Positions 47,323 through 56,775 of a DNA stretch of 64,000 nucleotides are shown here, in pieces. Location: assembly GCF_020880815.1 (NCBI RefSeq), contig NZ_JAJITD010000006.1, positions 310,001 through 374,000 of the forward strand. Reading direction: 5' to 3'. The notes under the pieces were generated by a model. The model was not told the origin of the DNA. It saw only the letters and a program-made list of their open reading frames with translations, and did not search any database. The position numbers and the translations under genes were made by a program. Every line of letters starts with the position of its first letter. Position 1 is the stretch's first letter. The stretch is from Paraburkholderia sejongensis (GTDB lineage: Bacteria > Pseudomonadota > Gammaproteobacteria > Burkholderiales > Burkholderiaceae).

Positions 47323-49740
47323 TCAAGTCCCGTCGACGCTCAGCGAAGGCACCGCGCTTTCCGACTGCCGCATCACGATCGAGCGGGATGCATCGACGAG
47401 TTGGTCCGCCGCCATCGGCTTCGTCAGGAAGAACCCCTGTACGTAGTCGCAATGCGCGTCGCGCAAGATGTCCAGTTGCGCATTCGTTTCGACGCCTTCG
47501 GCCGTCACCTTCATACCGAGCTGGTGCGAGATCTGGATGATGCCCCTGACGATCGACACGGTGGCTTCGTCGCGCAACAGTTTCGCGGTAAAGGAGCGGT
47601 CGATCTTGACCGTGTCCGGCGAGAAGTCCGCGAGATAGCGCAGGCTCGAATAGCCGGTGCCGAAGTCGTCGATTGCAATACGCACGCCGAGGCGCTTCAG
47701 CGACATCAGCGTTTGCTGCGCCAACGTCGGGTCGTCCATCAGCGCGCTTTCTGTCAGTTCGATTTCAAGGCAACGCGGTGGCAATTGATGCTTGCGCAGT
47801 GCCCGGTCCACCACCGCGACGATCGAATCGTCCTTGAGCTGGCGCGCGGACACGTTCACCGACACGCACAGGCCCTTTCTGCCGGCCGCGCGCCAACTGG
47901 CGAGCTGAGCGAGCGCCGCGTCCATCACCCACGCGCCGACTTCGACGATGAAGCCGCTCTCTTCGAGGATCGGGATAAAGCTCGCGGGGCCGACCATTCC
48001 GCGGGTCGGATGATTCCATCGAACCAGCGCCTCGACGCTTTTCATGGCCAGCGATGCCGGCTCGTGTATGCCCTGGAAATGCAGCGCGAACTGGTTCGAC
48101 GCGAGCGCGGCCGGCAGACTGCGTTCCAGCTCGAAGTCTTCGAGCACGTCGCTGGCTGCTTTGTCGGCGAACTGGAAGCCGTTGCGGCCGGCTTTTTTTG
48201 CCGCGTACATCGCGATGTCGGCGCTGGTCAGCAGCGCTTCGTGGTCGCGGCCGTGCTCAGGAAACAGCGAAATGCCGATCGACGCGGTCACGAACGGCGC
48301 CGCGTGGTTGGTCCGCACTTCGTTCGAGAACATGTTCAGAAGCGACTGCGCGAGCGTGGCCAATGACGCCTTGTCGCTTTCGCCGCTGACGATCACCGCG
48401 AACTCATCGCCGCCGAGACGCGCGACGCAGGCGGCCGGGGGGAGCGCCTCGTGAATGACCTTGCCGATGTCCTTCAACAGACGGTCGGCGACCGTATGGC
48501 CGAGCGTGTCGTTGAGAACCTTGAAGCGGTCGAGATCGATGAACATCAGACCGAACGCGACGTTTTGCCGGCACAGCGCCTTGATTCGTTGAACTAATGC
48601 AGTTCGGTTCGCGAGACCCGTCAGGCCATCGGTATAAGCGAGCCGGTCGAGCGCGACGAGGCGTTCCTGTTCGACGGTAATGTCTTCGCTGACGCCGACG
48701 ACCCGCGCGACGTTGCCGGCTTCGTCGCGCACCGGGTAGGCGGTGCTTCTGATCCAGCGAATACAGCCGTCGGGACGGCGGATCCGGTATTCGCAACGGC
48801 CATCGGACGCTTCTTCGACGATGCGGCGCATTTCGGCGCGCAAACGCTCGCTGTCGTCGGGGTGCACCAGTTCGAGCCAGACCGAAGAGTTTTGCGCGAG
48901 CATCGACGGCGTGATGCCGAACACCTGCTCGACTCCCGTGCTCACGTACAGGCAAGTGGTGAGGTCCGCGCTGTACGAATAAAACACCAGCCGGACATGC
49001 GACTCCATCTCGCCCATCAGTTCGCTTTTTTCGCGCAGGGTGGTCAGCAATTCGGTTTGCCGGGTGACGTCTTCCGACGCGCACAGCAGCGCGATCACTT
49101 CACCGTTGGCGTCGCGAACTGGCGCGAGCGTCGAGTCCCACCACTTCGTTCGACCTTTGGTGGTTTGGCAACTGCCGGTGAACGAAGCGCTGGTGCCTGA
49201 CAGTGCGGTCGCCAACGCGGTTTCGGCGGCGCTGCGATCGTCGCCTTGCCAGAAACCGAGCCAGTCGGCGCCGGCGAGTTGCTCGGGCGACTCCGCTTCC
49301 ATCAGCGCGGCGCCATATTCGGAAACGCGCAGCATGTTGCCGTCGCGCCCTAGTACTTTCAGGCAGTCGCGATTCGCGTTCAGGAGGCCGCGGGCGAGCG
49401 TGAGCGTCGCGTGTTGGCGGGCGTGGTCGGAGGCGAGTTTGCGGGCGACGGCCGCGAATGTTGCGATGCCGGATGTGATGGAGAGGGCGAGGCGGACTGC
49501 GCTTGCTGCTTCGAGGGCCGCGCAATATGCGAGGGCGCCGGTGCCGATCCCGGCCGCTGCCGCAATCAGGAGGTCTGAGAGCGCAACCGTCTTGACGCGG
49601 CCATAGCGTGACAGGAAAAAGGTCAGGAACAGTTGGTTACGAGCGGGCGGGCAGACGCCGGGTTCGATATCGGCATCGACATCCACCCGAATTTGAGCTG
49701 AATTGCATTTTTTAGCGCGCCATGCCGCTTTGAACTTCAC
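47323..49740 (-). CDS. Membrane-linked PAS-GGDEF-EAL cyclic-di-GMP protein
   Basis: An 805-residue bifunctional signalling protein. Two hydrophobic segments at about residues 52-100 (Leu-Ser-Asp-Leu-Leu-Ile-Ala-Ala-Ala-Ala), PAS domains at about 110-220 and 255-350, an intact Gly-Gly-Asp-Glu-Phe cyclase motif, and an intact Glu-Ala-Leu phosphodiesterase motif with Asp-Asp-Phe-Gly-Thr-Gly. It can make and break c-di-GMP; the net direction cannot be told. It starts at GTG 49740, well supported by GGAGGAGGGG 3 bases upstream. Confidence 0.9.
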   Translation of the reverse strand: MKFKAAWRAKKCNSAQIRVDVDADIEPGVCPPARNQLFLTFFLSRYGRVKTVALSDLLIAAAAGIGTGALAYCAALEAASAVRLALSITSGIATFAAVARKLASDHARQHATLTLARGLLNANRDCLKVLGRDGNMLRVSEYGAALMEAESPEQLAGADWLGFWQGDDRSAAETALATALSGTSASFTGSCQTTKGRTKWWDSTLAPVRDANGEVIALLCASEDVTRQTELLTTLREKSELMGEMESHVRLVFYSYSADLTTCLYVSTGVEQVFGITPSMLAQNSSVWLELVHPDDSERLRAEMRRIVEEASDGRCEYRIRRPDGCIRWIRSTAYPVRDEAGNVARVVGVSEDITVEQERLVALDRLAYTDGLTGLANRTALVQRIKALCRQNVAFGLMFIDLDRFKVLNDTLGHTVADRLLKDIGKVIHEALPPAACVARLGGDEFAVIVSGESDKASLATLAQSLLNMFSNEVRTNHAAPFVTASIGISLFPEHGRDHEALLTSADIAMYAAKKAGRNGFQFADKAASDVLEDFELERSLPAALASNQFALHFQGIHEPASLAMKSVEALVRWNHPTRGMVGPASFIPILEESGFIVEVGAWVMDAALAQLASWRAAGRKGLCVSVNVSARQLKDDSIVAVVDRALRKHQLPPRCLEIELTESALMDDPTLAQQTLMSLKRLGVRIAIDDFGTGYSSLRYLADFSPDTVKIDRSFTAKLLRDEATVSIVRGIIQISHQLGMKVTAEGVETNAQLDILRDAHCDYVQGFFLTKPMAADQLVDASRSIVMRQSESAVPSLSVDGT

Positions 49741-50065
49741 GCCCCTCCTCCCCGACTTCCTGTTCGATTGGCGGTTCGAACTATCTCTGTTGCTTGCGTA
49801 TTTAATTACGGTCCGAATTCGTAAATCTTTAATGGAGGAGATGGTGGTAAACGGGTCCGGACCGACGTTGACAGGCCAGCATATGCAGCATGAATCTACA
49901 AGATCAGCCGGCTGTACGTTGCGCTAGCCGGTGATATACGCAACGCTCGCGAATCGGCAGCGCCATAGGCCTAAAGGGTGACGGAATTTTCCCGGCCGGG
50001 CAGTACTATATTCAAGTCCCGAAGCGAGGATATCCGTGAGGCACAACGGCCGAAAGGGGTAGCTC
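49741..50065. other. Intergenic region before the exported-protein operon
   Basis: About 325 bp between the divergent c-di-GMP gene and the exported protein. It holds the GTG ribosome site of the former and, on the plus strand, a possible -10 element TATATT at about 50009 and AAAGGGGTAG just before ATG 50066. A 31-codon ORF (49832-49927) has no ribosome site and is not supported. Confidence 0.5.
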
Positions 50066-50905
50066 ATGAGTACAAAACTTCGCATGCAGCGGCGCTTCAA
50101 GTCTGCTTTACTCATCGCCGCGCTCTTCTCGGTGAGCGCTCAACCGGCTTATCCGCAACAGCCTTCAACATCGCAGCAGCAAACCGCGTCTCAAACGCAG
50201 GCTCACGCGATCCTGATGCGAATGGCGGAGTTCCTGGCTAACGCGAAGGCGTTCAGCGTCAGTTTGCGCAGCGGCTATGACGCCGTTCAACCTTCCGGGC
50301 AGAAGATCGAATTCGGTGAACTGCGAAATATCACGGTAAGCCGGCCCGACCGCCTGCGGGTTGAAAGCGAACGTAGCGACGGCACCAGGACCGTTGCAGT
50401 CTTCGACGGCAAAGACATCACCGTGGTCGATGCCGCCAATAACGTATACGCGAGCAAACAGCAGCCAGGTAACGTTGATGTCACGCTGGTCCATTTCGTT
50501 CGCGATCTCGGTTTGCGCTTTCCGTTGGCAATGCTTTTGACGAGCCGGCTGCCCGCGGAATTCGAGGAACGCGTGCGGCAGGTCGATTATGTGGAAAAGA
50601 CGAATATCGAGGGCGTGCCCACGCATCACATCGCTGCTCGCACCGATACGGTGGACTTTCAGGTGTGGATCGCGGACGGCAACGAGCCCTACCCGGTGCG
50701 CGTCGTCCTGACGTACAAGAATGCACCCGGTCAGCCCCAGTTCTGGGCGCAGTTGTCGAACTGGAACTTTGCGCCGAAGCTCGCCGACGACACGTTCGTC
50801 GTGAAGATCCCCGACGGCGCGCAGAAAATCGCGTTCGCCGCCGATGTCCCCACGCTGCCTTCCAACTCACGCAGGTCGACACCGGCTACAGGAGGCACGA
50901 AATGA
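50066..50905 (+). CDS. DUF2092 exported protein
   Basis: A 279-residue secreted protein. A signal peptide (about 1-32, ending Pro-Ala-Tyr-Pro-Gln) and Gln-rich segment precede a LolA/DUF2092-type domain: Phe-Ser-Val-Ser-Leu-Arg-Ser-Gly-Tyr-Asp, Pro-Asp-Arg-Leu-Arg-Val-Glu, and a closing Trp-Ile-Ala-Asp-Gly-Asn-Glu-Pro-Tyr-Pro-Val-Arg. DUF2092 proteins resemble lipoprotein carriers but their role is not known. The stop overlaps the next gene start, so they form a two-gene unit. Confidence 0.82.
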   Translation: MSTKLRMQRRFKSALLIAALFSVSAQPAYPQQPSTSQQQTASQTQAHAILMRMAEFLANAKAFSVSLRSGYDAVQPSGQKIEFGELRNITVSRPDRLRVESERSDGTRTVAVFDGKDITVVDAANNVYASKQQPGNVDVTLVHFVRDLGLRFPLAMLLTSRLPAEFEERVRQVDYVEKTNIEGVPTHHIAARTDTVDFQVWIADGNEPYPVRVVLTYKNAPGQPQFWAQLSNWNFAPKLADDTFVVKIPDGAQKIAFAADVPTLPSNSRRSTPATGGTK

Positions 50906-51708
50906 AAGCCCTTACATGGAGTCGCGTTGGTACGGTAATGCTGGCTAGTCTCGTTCTTGCCGCAAGCATGCTCGATGCCGGGGCGGCGGGTCGAGGCGAT
51001 CGTGGCCGGGGTGGCGGTGAGCGCGGCGGCGGCGACGGCGGTTTTTCACGCGGCGGAGCCGCGGCAGGCGGATCGTTCTCGTCGGGCCGTGCCGGCGGCG
51101 CGAATGCCGGTGCATACGGCGCCGGCGCGGGGCAGGCCGCGTCGGGTCAGCGCAGGCAGGCGGCCGGCGAAAATCAGGCGCAGCGACAGTCCGCGATGAA
51201 TCAGGCGCAACAAACCTCAGGCGCCAACCAGGCGCAGCGACAGGCGTCGCGAAGTGAGGCGCAGCAGACCTCCAGCGCCAATCAGGCTCAACGGCAAGCC
51301 GCCGCCAGTCAAAACCAGTCGCAACGGCAAGCCGCCGCCAGTCAGAACCAGTCGCAACGACAGGCCGCCGCCAGCCAGAATCAGTCGCAACGACAGGCAG
51401 CCGTCAACGACTGCTACAACTGCGGCGGATCCAGTTGGGACAACGACGCGGCCGCCGGATTTGTCGCGGGCGCGATGGTGGTCGGCACCGCGGCGGCCGT
51501 GGCGACGGCGGCAACGCCACCGCCCGTGAGTACGGCGGCGCCGATGCCGGCTCCCCCGCCGCCGGCGGCAATGCCGCCTTGCCAGGTTGATCCAATCCTG
51601 GTGAGCGGCGTGCCTTACTACAAATGTGGGGCGACCTGGTACACGGAGGGGTATGGAAACGGCGGCGTCGTGTACGTGCCAACCCAGCCACCCGCGGGCC
51701 ATTCGTAG
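50902..51708 (+). CDS. Exported Gln-rich repeat protein with a DUF6515-like end
   Basis: A 268-residue protein with a signal peptide (about 1-28), a Gly/Arg-rich stretch, a 33-bp-repeat region (Gln-Arg-Gln-Ala-Ala-Ala-Ser-Gln-Asn-Gln-Ser three times), a short hydrophobic Ala segment (Phe-Val-Ala-Gly-Ala-Met-Val-Val-Gly) with Pro-rich tail, and a C-terminal Gly-Val-Pro-Tyr-Tyr-Lys-Cys-Gly-Ala-Thr-Trp-Tyr motif seen in small envelope proteins. The low-complexity parts suggest an extended or cell-surface spacer. It is coupled to DUF2092 through an ATGA overlap. Confidence 0.75.
   Translation: MKALTWSRVGTVMLASLVLAASMLDAGAAGRGDRGRGGGERGGGDGGFSRGGAAAGGSFSSGRAGGANAGAYGAGAGQAASGQRRQAAGENQAQRQSAMNQAQQTSGANQAQRQASRSEAQQTSSANQAQRQAAASQNQSQRQAAASQNQSQRQAAASQNQSQRQAAVNDCYNCGGSSWDNDAAAGFVAGAMVVGTAAAVATAATPPPVSTAAPMPAPPPPAAMPPCQVDPILVSGVPYYKCGATWYTEGYGNGGVVYVPTQPPAGHS
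51289..51402 (+). repeat. Three-copy 33-bp coding repeat
   Basis: A 33-bp unit encoding 11 residues (Gln-Arg-Gln-Ala-Ala-Ala-Ser-Gln-Asn-Gln-Ser) is repeated three times from 51289, with a partial fourth. Third-base differences show the copies are not brand new. Slippage would lengthen or shorten the Gln-rich spacer in frame. Confidence 0.8.
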
Positions 51709-51881
51709 CCGTGTCCGCGCAAATAGCTGCCGTGGCGCCGGCGTTTTCACTGGGCAGATCTCGATACGGCCTTTGAGTAACGTTTCTCCAATCGACGACT
51801 TACCGGTCACTTTGAGATATTCGACACAGGTCCCTGAATCGCCGACAATCGCCAATCGACAAATGGCCTTTAGAGGACGGC

Positions 51882-52634
51882 ATGGTCCCTGTGAAGACTT
51901 CAGCGCCTGTCGCTCTGATAACCGGCTCGACTTCCGGGATTGGTGCTGCAATCGCGCGACGGCTTTCAAACGATGGATTCTCTGTTGTTCTCCATTCCCG
52001 CACATCCGTCGCTGCGGGGCTCGCGTTAGCCCAAGATCTCGGCTCTGCCGCGTACGTGCAAGCCGATCTGACCGATGACGCACAGAGAGTGAATCTGATC
52101 CGCGAGGCAATCGGTGTGTGGGGCCGGCTCGACGTTCTCGTCAATAACGCCGGCATCAGTCGAGTGATCCCCCATAACGATCTGGCGGCGGCCACGCCGG
52201 ACGTCTGGCAGGAGTTGCATGAAGTCAATGTTGTCGCACCGTTTCGTCTCGTGACCGAAGCGCAATCGGCGCTGCGTGAAGCTGCCGCGCGTGGAAAGCC
52301 GGGGTGCGTCGTCAACGTTAGTTCGCATGCCGGAGTAAGACCTAAAGGTGCATCCATCCCTTACGCGGCAACCAAGGCGGCGCTAAACCATGTGACGCGC
52401 CTGCTTGCACTTTCACTTGCTCCTGATATCCGCGTTAATGCTGTTGCGCCTGGATTGGTCGATACACCTCTCACCGCAGAGTGGACGCAAGCTCAGCAAC
52501 TTTGGAAAGAGCGTTCACCGATGCGGCGGGCCGCAAGTCCAGAGGATATTGCTCAGGCTGTTGCCATGTTGGTCGCATCGGACTATCTAACAGGAGAAAT
52601 TCTGCTCTCGGACGGCGGTTTGAATCTCACGTGA
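51882..52634 (+). CDS. Short-chain dehydrogenase (FabG-like)
   Basis: A 250-residue classical SDR with Thr-Gly-Ser-Thr-Ser-Gly-Ile-Gly, Asn-Asn-Ala-Gly, catalytic Ser in Asn-Val-Ser-Ser-His, and Tyr-Ala-Ala-Thr-Lys. The C-terminal Leu-Ser-Asp-Gly-Gly-Leu closing is typical of FabG-type enzymes. It is preceded by 170 bp of non-coding sequence and not obviously linked to neighbours. Its codon usage is a little less GC-biased than the catabolic islands. Substrate unknown. Confidence 0.85.
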   Translation: MVPVKTSAPVALITGSTSGIGAAIARRLSNDGFSVVLHSRTSVAAGLALAQDLGSAAYVQADLTDDAQRVNLIREAIGVWGRLDVLVNNAGISRVIPHNDLAAATPDVWQELHEVNVVAPFRLVTEAQSALREAAARGKPGCVVNVSSHAGVRPKGASIPYAATKAALNHVTRLLALSLAPDIRVNAVAPGLVDTPLTAEWTQAQQLWKERSPMRRAASPEDIAQAVAMLVASDYLTGEILLSDGGLNLT

Positions 52635-52755
52635 TCAAAACGAGGGGAACCACTGTCGGCGTTCGCTGCAGACTTTGAACGCTTTGCAGTTACCGGTTCG
52701 AGTTGAACACCTGGGCGCGGGTTCTCTTTAAGTCATTTCGGCAGGAATATGGGCG

Positions 52756-53736
52756 ATGGCCTCCCTAAGAATCCGCCGTGCATCGGCGAACGACGTACCG
52801 ATACTCACACGCATTCGTAACGATGCGCATGAGACAAAGCTGACTCACCGTGACTACGCCTGGGGAAAAGAAGGAGACGGATTTTCCGAGCGGTGGGTGA
52901 GAAACAATGTCTTTCAAAGAACGGTGTACGTCGTCGAGTTAGATGGTGATCCGGTCGGTACTTTTGTGCTCGATCTCGATGATGAAAAGCACTGGGGTCC
53001 TCAAGAACCGGTAGGCGGGTATGTGCATGGGCTTTGCGTGCGGAAAGGCTTCAACGGACGCGGACTCGGCAACTTCATGCTGGATTGGTGTGGCGACAAA
53101 CTCAGCGCCCTGGACCGGCGTTTCATCCGACTCGATTGCGCCGTCCATAACGTCAGGCTCTGCGCCTATTATGAGTCGCTCGGATTCATCCGCGTTGGGC
53201 AGTACACCGATTCCAAAGCCGGCGGCTATGTATGGTCGCTGTACGAGAAATCGGCGCATCCGATGCGAAAGCGGCCCTCGGCCAGGCTTCTGATCACCAC
53301 TCCAAAGCGGCGCGTGTTGTTATTCCGTTTCGTCCATAAGACTGGCGCGCTCGCTGGGCAAGCCTATTGGGCAACGCCGGGCGGCGGTGTCGAACATGGT
53401 GAGACGTTCGCGGACGCAGCGATACGCGAGCTTCGTGAAGAAACGGGGATTTGCACGGCGCAGGTATCACAGTCCGTCGCACAACGCGAAGTGCTCCTGC
53501 AATTGCCGGACGGCGAGCACGTGCTCGCGATCGAGCAATATTTCGTCGTCGGCATCGACACGGAATCCATTTCGCGCGCCGGCTGGACCGCCGACGAAAG
53601 GGCCGTGATGGCGGATCATCGATGGTGGAGTCGGGACGAATTGTGCAGCACCAAGGAGACGATCTATCCAGAAGGGCTGGTTCAAATGCTTGATAACGGC
53701 GGCGTTTTCGACGCTGTGCGGCCGCTTTGGGCATAG
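52756..53736 (+). CDS. GNAT acetyltransferase-Nudix hydrolase fusion
   Basis: A 326-residue two-domain protein. Residues about 4-165 are a GNAT N-acetyltransferase (acetyl-CoA loop around Gly-Phe-Asn-Gly-Arg-Gly-Leu-Gly, and Ala-Tyr-Tyr-Glu-Ser-Leu-Gly-Phe). Residues about 175-325 are a Nudix hydrolase with a perfect Nudix box from Gly210 to Ile232 (Gly-x5-Glu216-x7-Arg224-Glu225-x-x-Glu228-Glu229-x-Gly231). Both active motifs are intact. The substrate could be a modified nucleotide or a small amine. The single reading frame without break argues for a true fusion. Confidence 0.88.
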   Translation: MASLRIRRASANDVPILTRIRNDAHETKLTHRDYAWGKEGDGFSERWVRNNVFQRTVYVVELDGDPVGTFVLDLDDEKHWGPQEPVGGYVHGLCVRKGFNGRGLGNFMLDWCGDKLSALDRRFIRLDCAVHNVRLCAYYESLGFIRVGQYTDSKAGGYVWSLYEKSAHPMRKRPSARLLITTPKRRVLLFRFVHKTGALAGQAYWATPGGGVEHGETFADAAIRELREETGICTAQVSQSVAQREVLLQLPDGEHVLAIEQYFVVGIDTESISRAGWTADERAVMADHRWWSRDELCSTKETIYPEGLVQMLDNGGVFDAVRPLWA

Positions 53737-53989
53737 GTCGTTGTCTCTTAGGGGGCGCATGGGTCGATCACGGCCCTGGAGCGTCGAGGCTGCGCTTGCA
53801 AAATGCCTCGGTCGGACTGCGTAGGCAGCCTTTAATGAGGCCGGTCCGCGGATTTCCGTGTGAGGCCCATGAGGAGACAATACCGGCCTCCTTCGACCGC
53901 TCGAAAGCAGACTGTCACACGATGCGGCGCTCGATCTCTTCCGTGGACGGAAACCATGCCAGCGGCAATTGTCGCTCGTGCGATCACGG

Positions 53990-54904
53990 TTAAATTTCTC
54001 TCAGCGATAACTCCGGGGTTGTGCCGACCAGCTTGACAAGCAGATCGGCAACCAGCCGCACGCGGGGCGAGCGTTTGACGTCCGGATGCATCACGAGCCA
54101 CAACTGCCGAACCGTCGAGCAAGGGTGATCCGGTAGCAGGCGTAGAGCCGGATCATGCGCGGCAAGAAAGCGGGGAAGTGCAGCGATCCCCAGTCCTGCC
54201 CGGGCGGCATGGAGCAATGCGGCCAGATCGTTGCTTCGGAAAACGAAGCGACGGTCGCCCGCAATCTGATTGAGCCAACGCTGCTGAGCCACCTGACTGA
54301 GATTCTCGTCATAGCCCAGAAATTCCCATTCGGGCCGAGGTCGATCGGCATACCCGTTGGCGGCATAGAGGCCATACCCCATCTCGCCTATGCGTCGGGC
54401 GACCAGGCCTCGCGCGGTTGGCCTTGACATGCGTATCGCCAGATCGGCCTCTCCCCGACTCAGATTTGCGTCACGCGATTCCCCAATCACTTCAAGGTCG
54501 ATGTTCATCCACTGGGATCGAATTCCAGCCAGACGAGGCACCAGCAGATGACTGGCAAGCACGGGCGGAGCAGAGACGCGAACGGTACCGTTCAGGGACG
54601 ATACGCCCACGGCCGCTCGGGAGAAGGCCTGCGCTTCGTCATCGAGACGGCTCGCCTGCTGCGCCAATGTTTCTCCTTCCAGCGTGAGCGACCAGCCCTT
54701 CGGCAAGCGGTCAAACAGTTTGACCTCCAGTGTCTGCTCCAGCGCTTCGACCCGCCGGGCGACAGTGGAATGCTCGACAGACAGGTTGCGTGCCGCCCCG
54801 GAAAGGCTTCCGACCCGCGCCAGTTCGAGGAAATACCGGATGTCGTCCCATTGCAGACGCTGGCTTTCGAACGGCACCTTCGCTGTGTTTTTTTGCACAC
54901 TCAT
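53990..54904 (-). CDS. LysR-family regulator, divergent from the quinone reductase
   Basis: A 304-residue LysR protein of the AaeR/DsdC-like group, with Trp-Asp-Asp-Ile-Arg-Tyr-Phe-Leu-Glu-Leu in the helix-turn-helix region and Val-Glu-His-Ser-Thr-Val-Ala-Arg-Arg-Val. ATG 54904 is used; a longer frame upstream runs into the quinone reductase. The two genes diverge from a 78-bp intergenic space, the standard layout for LysR control. The signal is likely an electrophile or quinone. Confidence 0.88.
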   Translation of the reverse strand: MSVQKNTAKVPFESQRLQWDDIRYFLELARVGSLSGAARNLSVEHSTVARRVEALEQTLEVKLFDRLPKGWSLTLEGETLAQQASRLDDEAQAFSRAAVGVSSLNGTVRVSAPPVLASHLLVPRLAGIRSQWMNIDLEVIGESRDANLSRGEADLAIRMSRPTARGLVARRIGEMGYGLYAANGYADRPRPEWEFLGYDENLSQVAQQRWLNQIAGDRRFVFRSNDLAALLHAARAGLGIAALPRFLAAHDPALRLLPDHPCSTVRQLWLVMHPDVKRSPRVRLVADLLVKLVGTTPELSLREI

Positions 54905-54982
54905 TGACGATTTATCTGGAATTGTTCGGTGAAATTGCCCAGTGCAACATGAGCTTGCCAGATCAATCACCAGGAGAACAGC

Positions 54983-55993
54983 ATGAGTTTCAGTTCCGCG
55001 TCCGATGCGTCGTCGCTTCAAGCGGCCCAGATCGCAATCGAGCAATACGGCGATGCTTCGACGTTGAGACTGCGCGAGGTTACGCTACCCGCTCCGGCGG
55101 CCGGGGAGGTTCGGATTCGCCACACGGCTATCGGCGTGAATTTTGTCGATATCTATCACCGTACCGGTGTCTATCACCTGCAGGAGGTGCCCGCGGTCCT
55201 GGGCGTCGAGGCCGCCGGCGTAATTGACGCGGTCGGCGCCGGCGTCGAATCACTGCACCGAGGCCAGCGCGTCGCCTACGCTGGCCCACCTGTCGGCAGT
55301 TACGCCAGCGTCCGTAATATTGCGGCCCACCGCGTCCTTCCTCTTCCCGACGACATCGCCGACGACACAGCGGCCAGCCTGCTGCTACGCGGGATCACGG
55401 CCCATATGCTTTGCTCTTATGTCTATCCCGTCAAAGCCGGCGACACGATATTGGTCCATGCGGCTGCCGGCGGCCTTGGCCTCGTCGTGACGCAATGGGC
55501 GAAAGCGCTAGGCGCTCGCGTTATCGGCACGGTTGGTTCGGCCGCCAAGGCGGAACTGGCGAGAGAGCATGGCCTGGACGAAGCGATTCTTTATCGCGAA
55601 CAAGACCTGGTCACGGAGATAAAGGCACTGACAAAAGGTCATGGAGTCGACTACGCCATTGACGGTATCGGAGGCAAGACGCTCATTGAGACGCTCGGTA
55701 CTGTGCGTCCCTTCGGAATGGTCGCCAGCATTGGACAGGTCAGTGGAGATCTCCAGCCGATCGACCTGTCTCTGCTTGGTCCGGCTCGCTCGATTGCGAT
55801 ATCTCGTCCCAGCGTATTTCGCTTCGTGGCCGATCCGGCGCGCTACCGGGAAGGGGCAATGGCCACGTTCCAGCGCTTGCGCAGCGGCTTGAGAGCGAAG
55901 GTTGGAGCAGTACTTCCTCTGACACAGGCGGCTGTTGCACAGCGCCGGCTGGAAACCGGCGAAACAAGCGGCTCAATACTATTGCGGCCCTGA
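54983..55993 (+). CDS. Quinone oxidoreductase (zeta-crystallin/Qor-like)
   Basis: A 336-residue zinc-free medium-chain dehydrogenase. Asn-Phe-Val-Asp-Ile-Tyr-His-Arg, Gly-Val-Glu-Ala-Ala-Gly-Val-Ile, a NADPH-binding Ala-Ala-Ala-Gly-Gly-Leu-Gly, and the Val-Gly-Ser-Ala-Ala-Lys segment are typical of Qor. It reduces quinones or alpha,beta-unsaturated carbonyls with NADPH. It is divergently transcribed from a LysR gene, which probably induces it. Confidence 0.9.
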   Translation: MSFSSASDASSLQAAQIAIEQYGDASTLRLREVTLPAPAAGEVRIRHTAIGVNFVDIYHRTGVYHLQEVPAVLGVEAAGVIDAVGAGVESLHRGQRVAYAGPPVGSYASVRNIAAHRVLPLPDDIADDTAASLLLRGITAHMLCSYVYPVKAGDTILVHAAAGGLGLVVTQWAKALGARVIGTVGSAAKAELAREHGLDEAILYREQDLVTEIKALTKGHGVDYAIDGIGGKTLIETLGTVRPFGMVASIGQVSGDLQPIDLSLLGPARSIAISRPSVFRFVADPARYREGAMATFQRLRSGLRAKVGAVLPLTQAAVAQRRLETGETSGSILLRP

Positions 55994-56050
55994 GTTGCAA
56001 GGATAGGCTCCGCGACGGTCAGCAGGCCGCCGTCGAGCATTTGGGTTACC

Positions 56051-56338
56051 GCCATGGCGATCGGCCAGAACATCGGCACGGCCATCACCGCGATCTTGCC
56101 GGCGTTCATCGCAGCCGCCGTGCCGCCCGGCACGCAGCGCATTGCGTTGATCGTGCGGACGATCACGCTGACCGTCTTCGGCATCGGGGCGCTAGGCGCA
56201 TGGACGGCGCGCGAAACCTACCGGCTGCCCGTCAACGCGCTCGGGCAGCGAGATGCAGCGCCGATCAGTCAGGAGGAATACGACAGCCTGCGTGCCGATT
56301 TTCGCAGCAAGAAAGCCGCGTCCAATGTTTCCGTTTGA
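56051..56338 (+). pseudogene. C-terminal fragment of an MHS-type MFS transporter
   Basis: The frame from about 56051 reads Gly-Gln-Asn-Ile-Gly-Thr-Ala-Ile, then a final helix and a cytoplasmic tail Ala-Arg-Glu-Thr-Tyr-Arg-Leu-Pro with Asp-Ser-Leu-Arg-Ala-Asp, which is the typical end of an MHS-family carrier. The rest of the transporter (more than 300 residues) is missing; the upstream sequence belongs to the quinone reductase end. Residual gene fragment. Confidence 0.7.
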
Positions 56339-56365
56339 GGGCGATCTCGGTTCCGGCGGTCCGCA

Positions 56366-56752
56366 TCATTCGACGGGCGGCACCGCACCTTCATGCAAGG
56401 TCTTGATGAGCCGCGCGCGACGCTTTTCGAGGTCCGCGATTTGACGATCGATAGCTTCGAGCCTTACGCGCTGGACGTCGGTGATCTGATCGCAAGAGCG
56501 TGCGCCTTCGATCAGAAGCATGCAGTCCGGAAAGGCGCGAATATCGTCGATAGTGAAACCGGTCGCGATCATGCGCTGAATTTGCTTGACCTGCGTGACT
56601 GCCTTATCGGGGAACATGCGATAGCCATTGCTCGCGCGCTCCGAGGCGAGCAGGCCGTGTTCGTCGTAATGCCGGATCGATCGCACGCTCGCGCCGGTGA
56701 GTCGCGAGAGCTGTCCAATCGTCAGCAGTTCCTGTGAAGGCGTGTCTTTCAT
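56366..56752 (-). CDS. MerR-family regulator
   Basis: A 128-residue MerR protein: Thr-Ile-Gly-Gln-Leu-Ser-Arg-Leu-Thr-Gly-Ala-Ser-Val-Arg-Ser-Ile-Arg-His-Tyr-Asp starts the winged helix, followed by a long dimerisation helix (Asp-Arg-Gln-Ile-Ala-Asp-Leu-Glu-Lys-Arg). It has one Cys pair-like region (Cys-Met-Leu and Ser-Cys-Asp) but no clear metal motif, so the ligand may be organic or redox. Divergent from the alpha/beta hydrolase pair. Confidence 0.88.
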   Translation of the reverse strand: MKDTPSQELLTIGQLSRLTGASVRSIRHYDEHGLLASERASNGYRMFPDKAVTQVKQIQRMIATGFTIDDIRAFPDCMLLIEGARSCDQITDVQRVRLEAIDRQIADLEKRRARLIKTLHEGAVPPVE

Positions 56753-56775
56753 GAAAAGCAGGCTATCACAATTCG

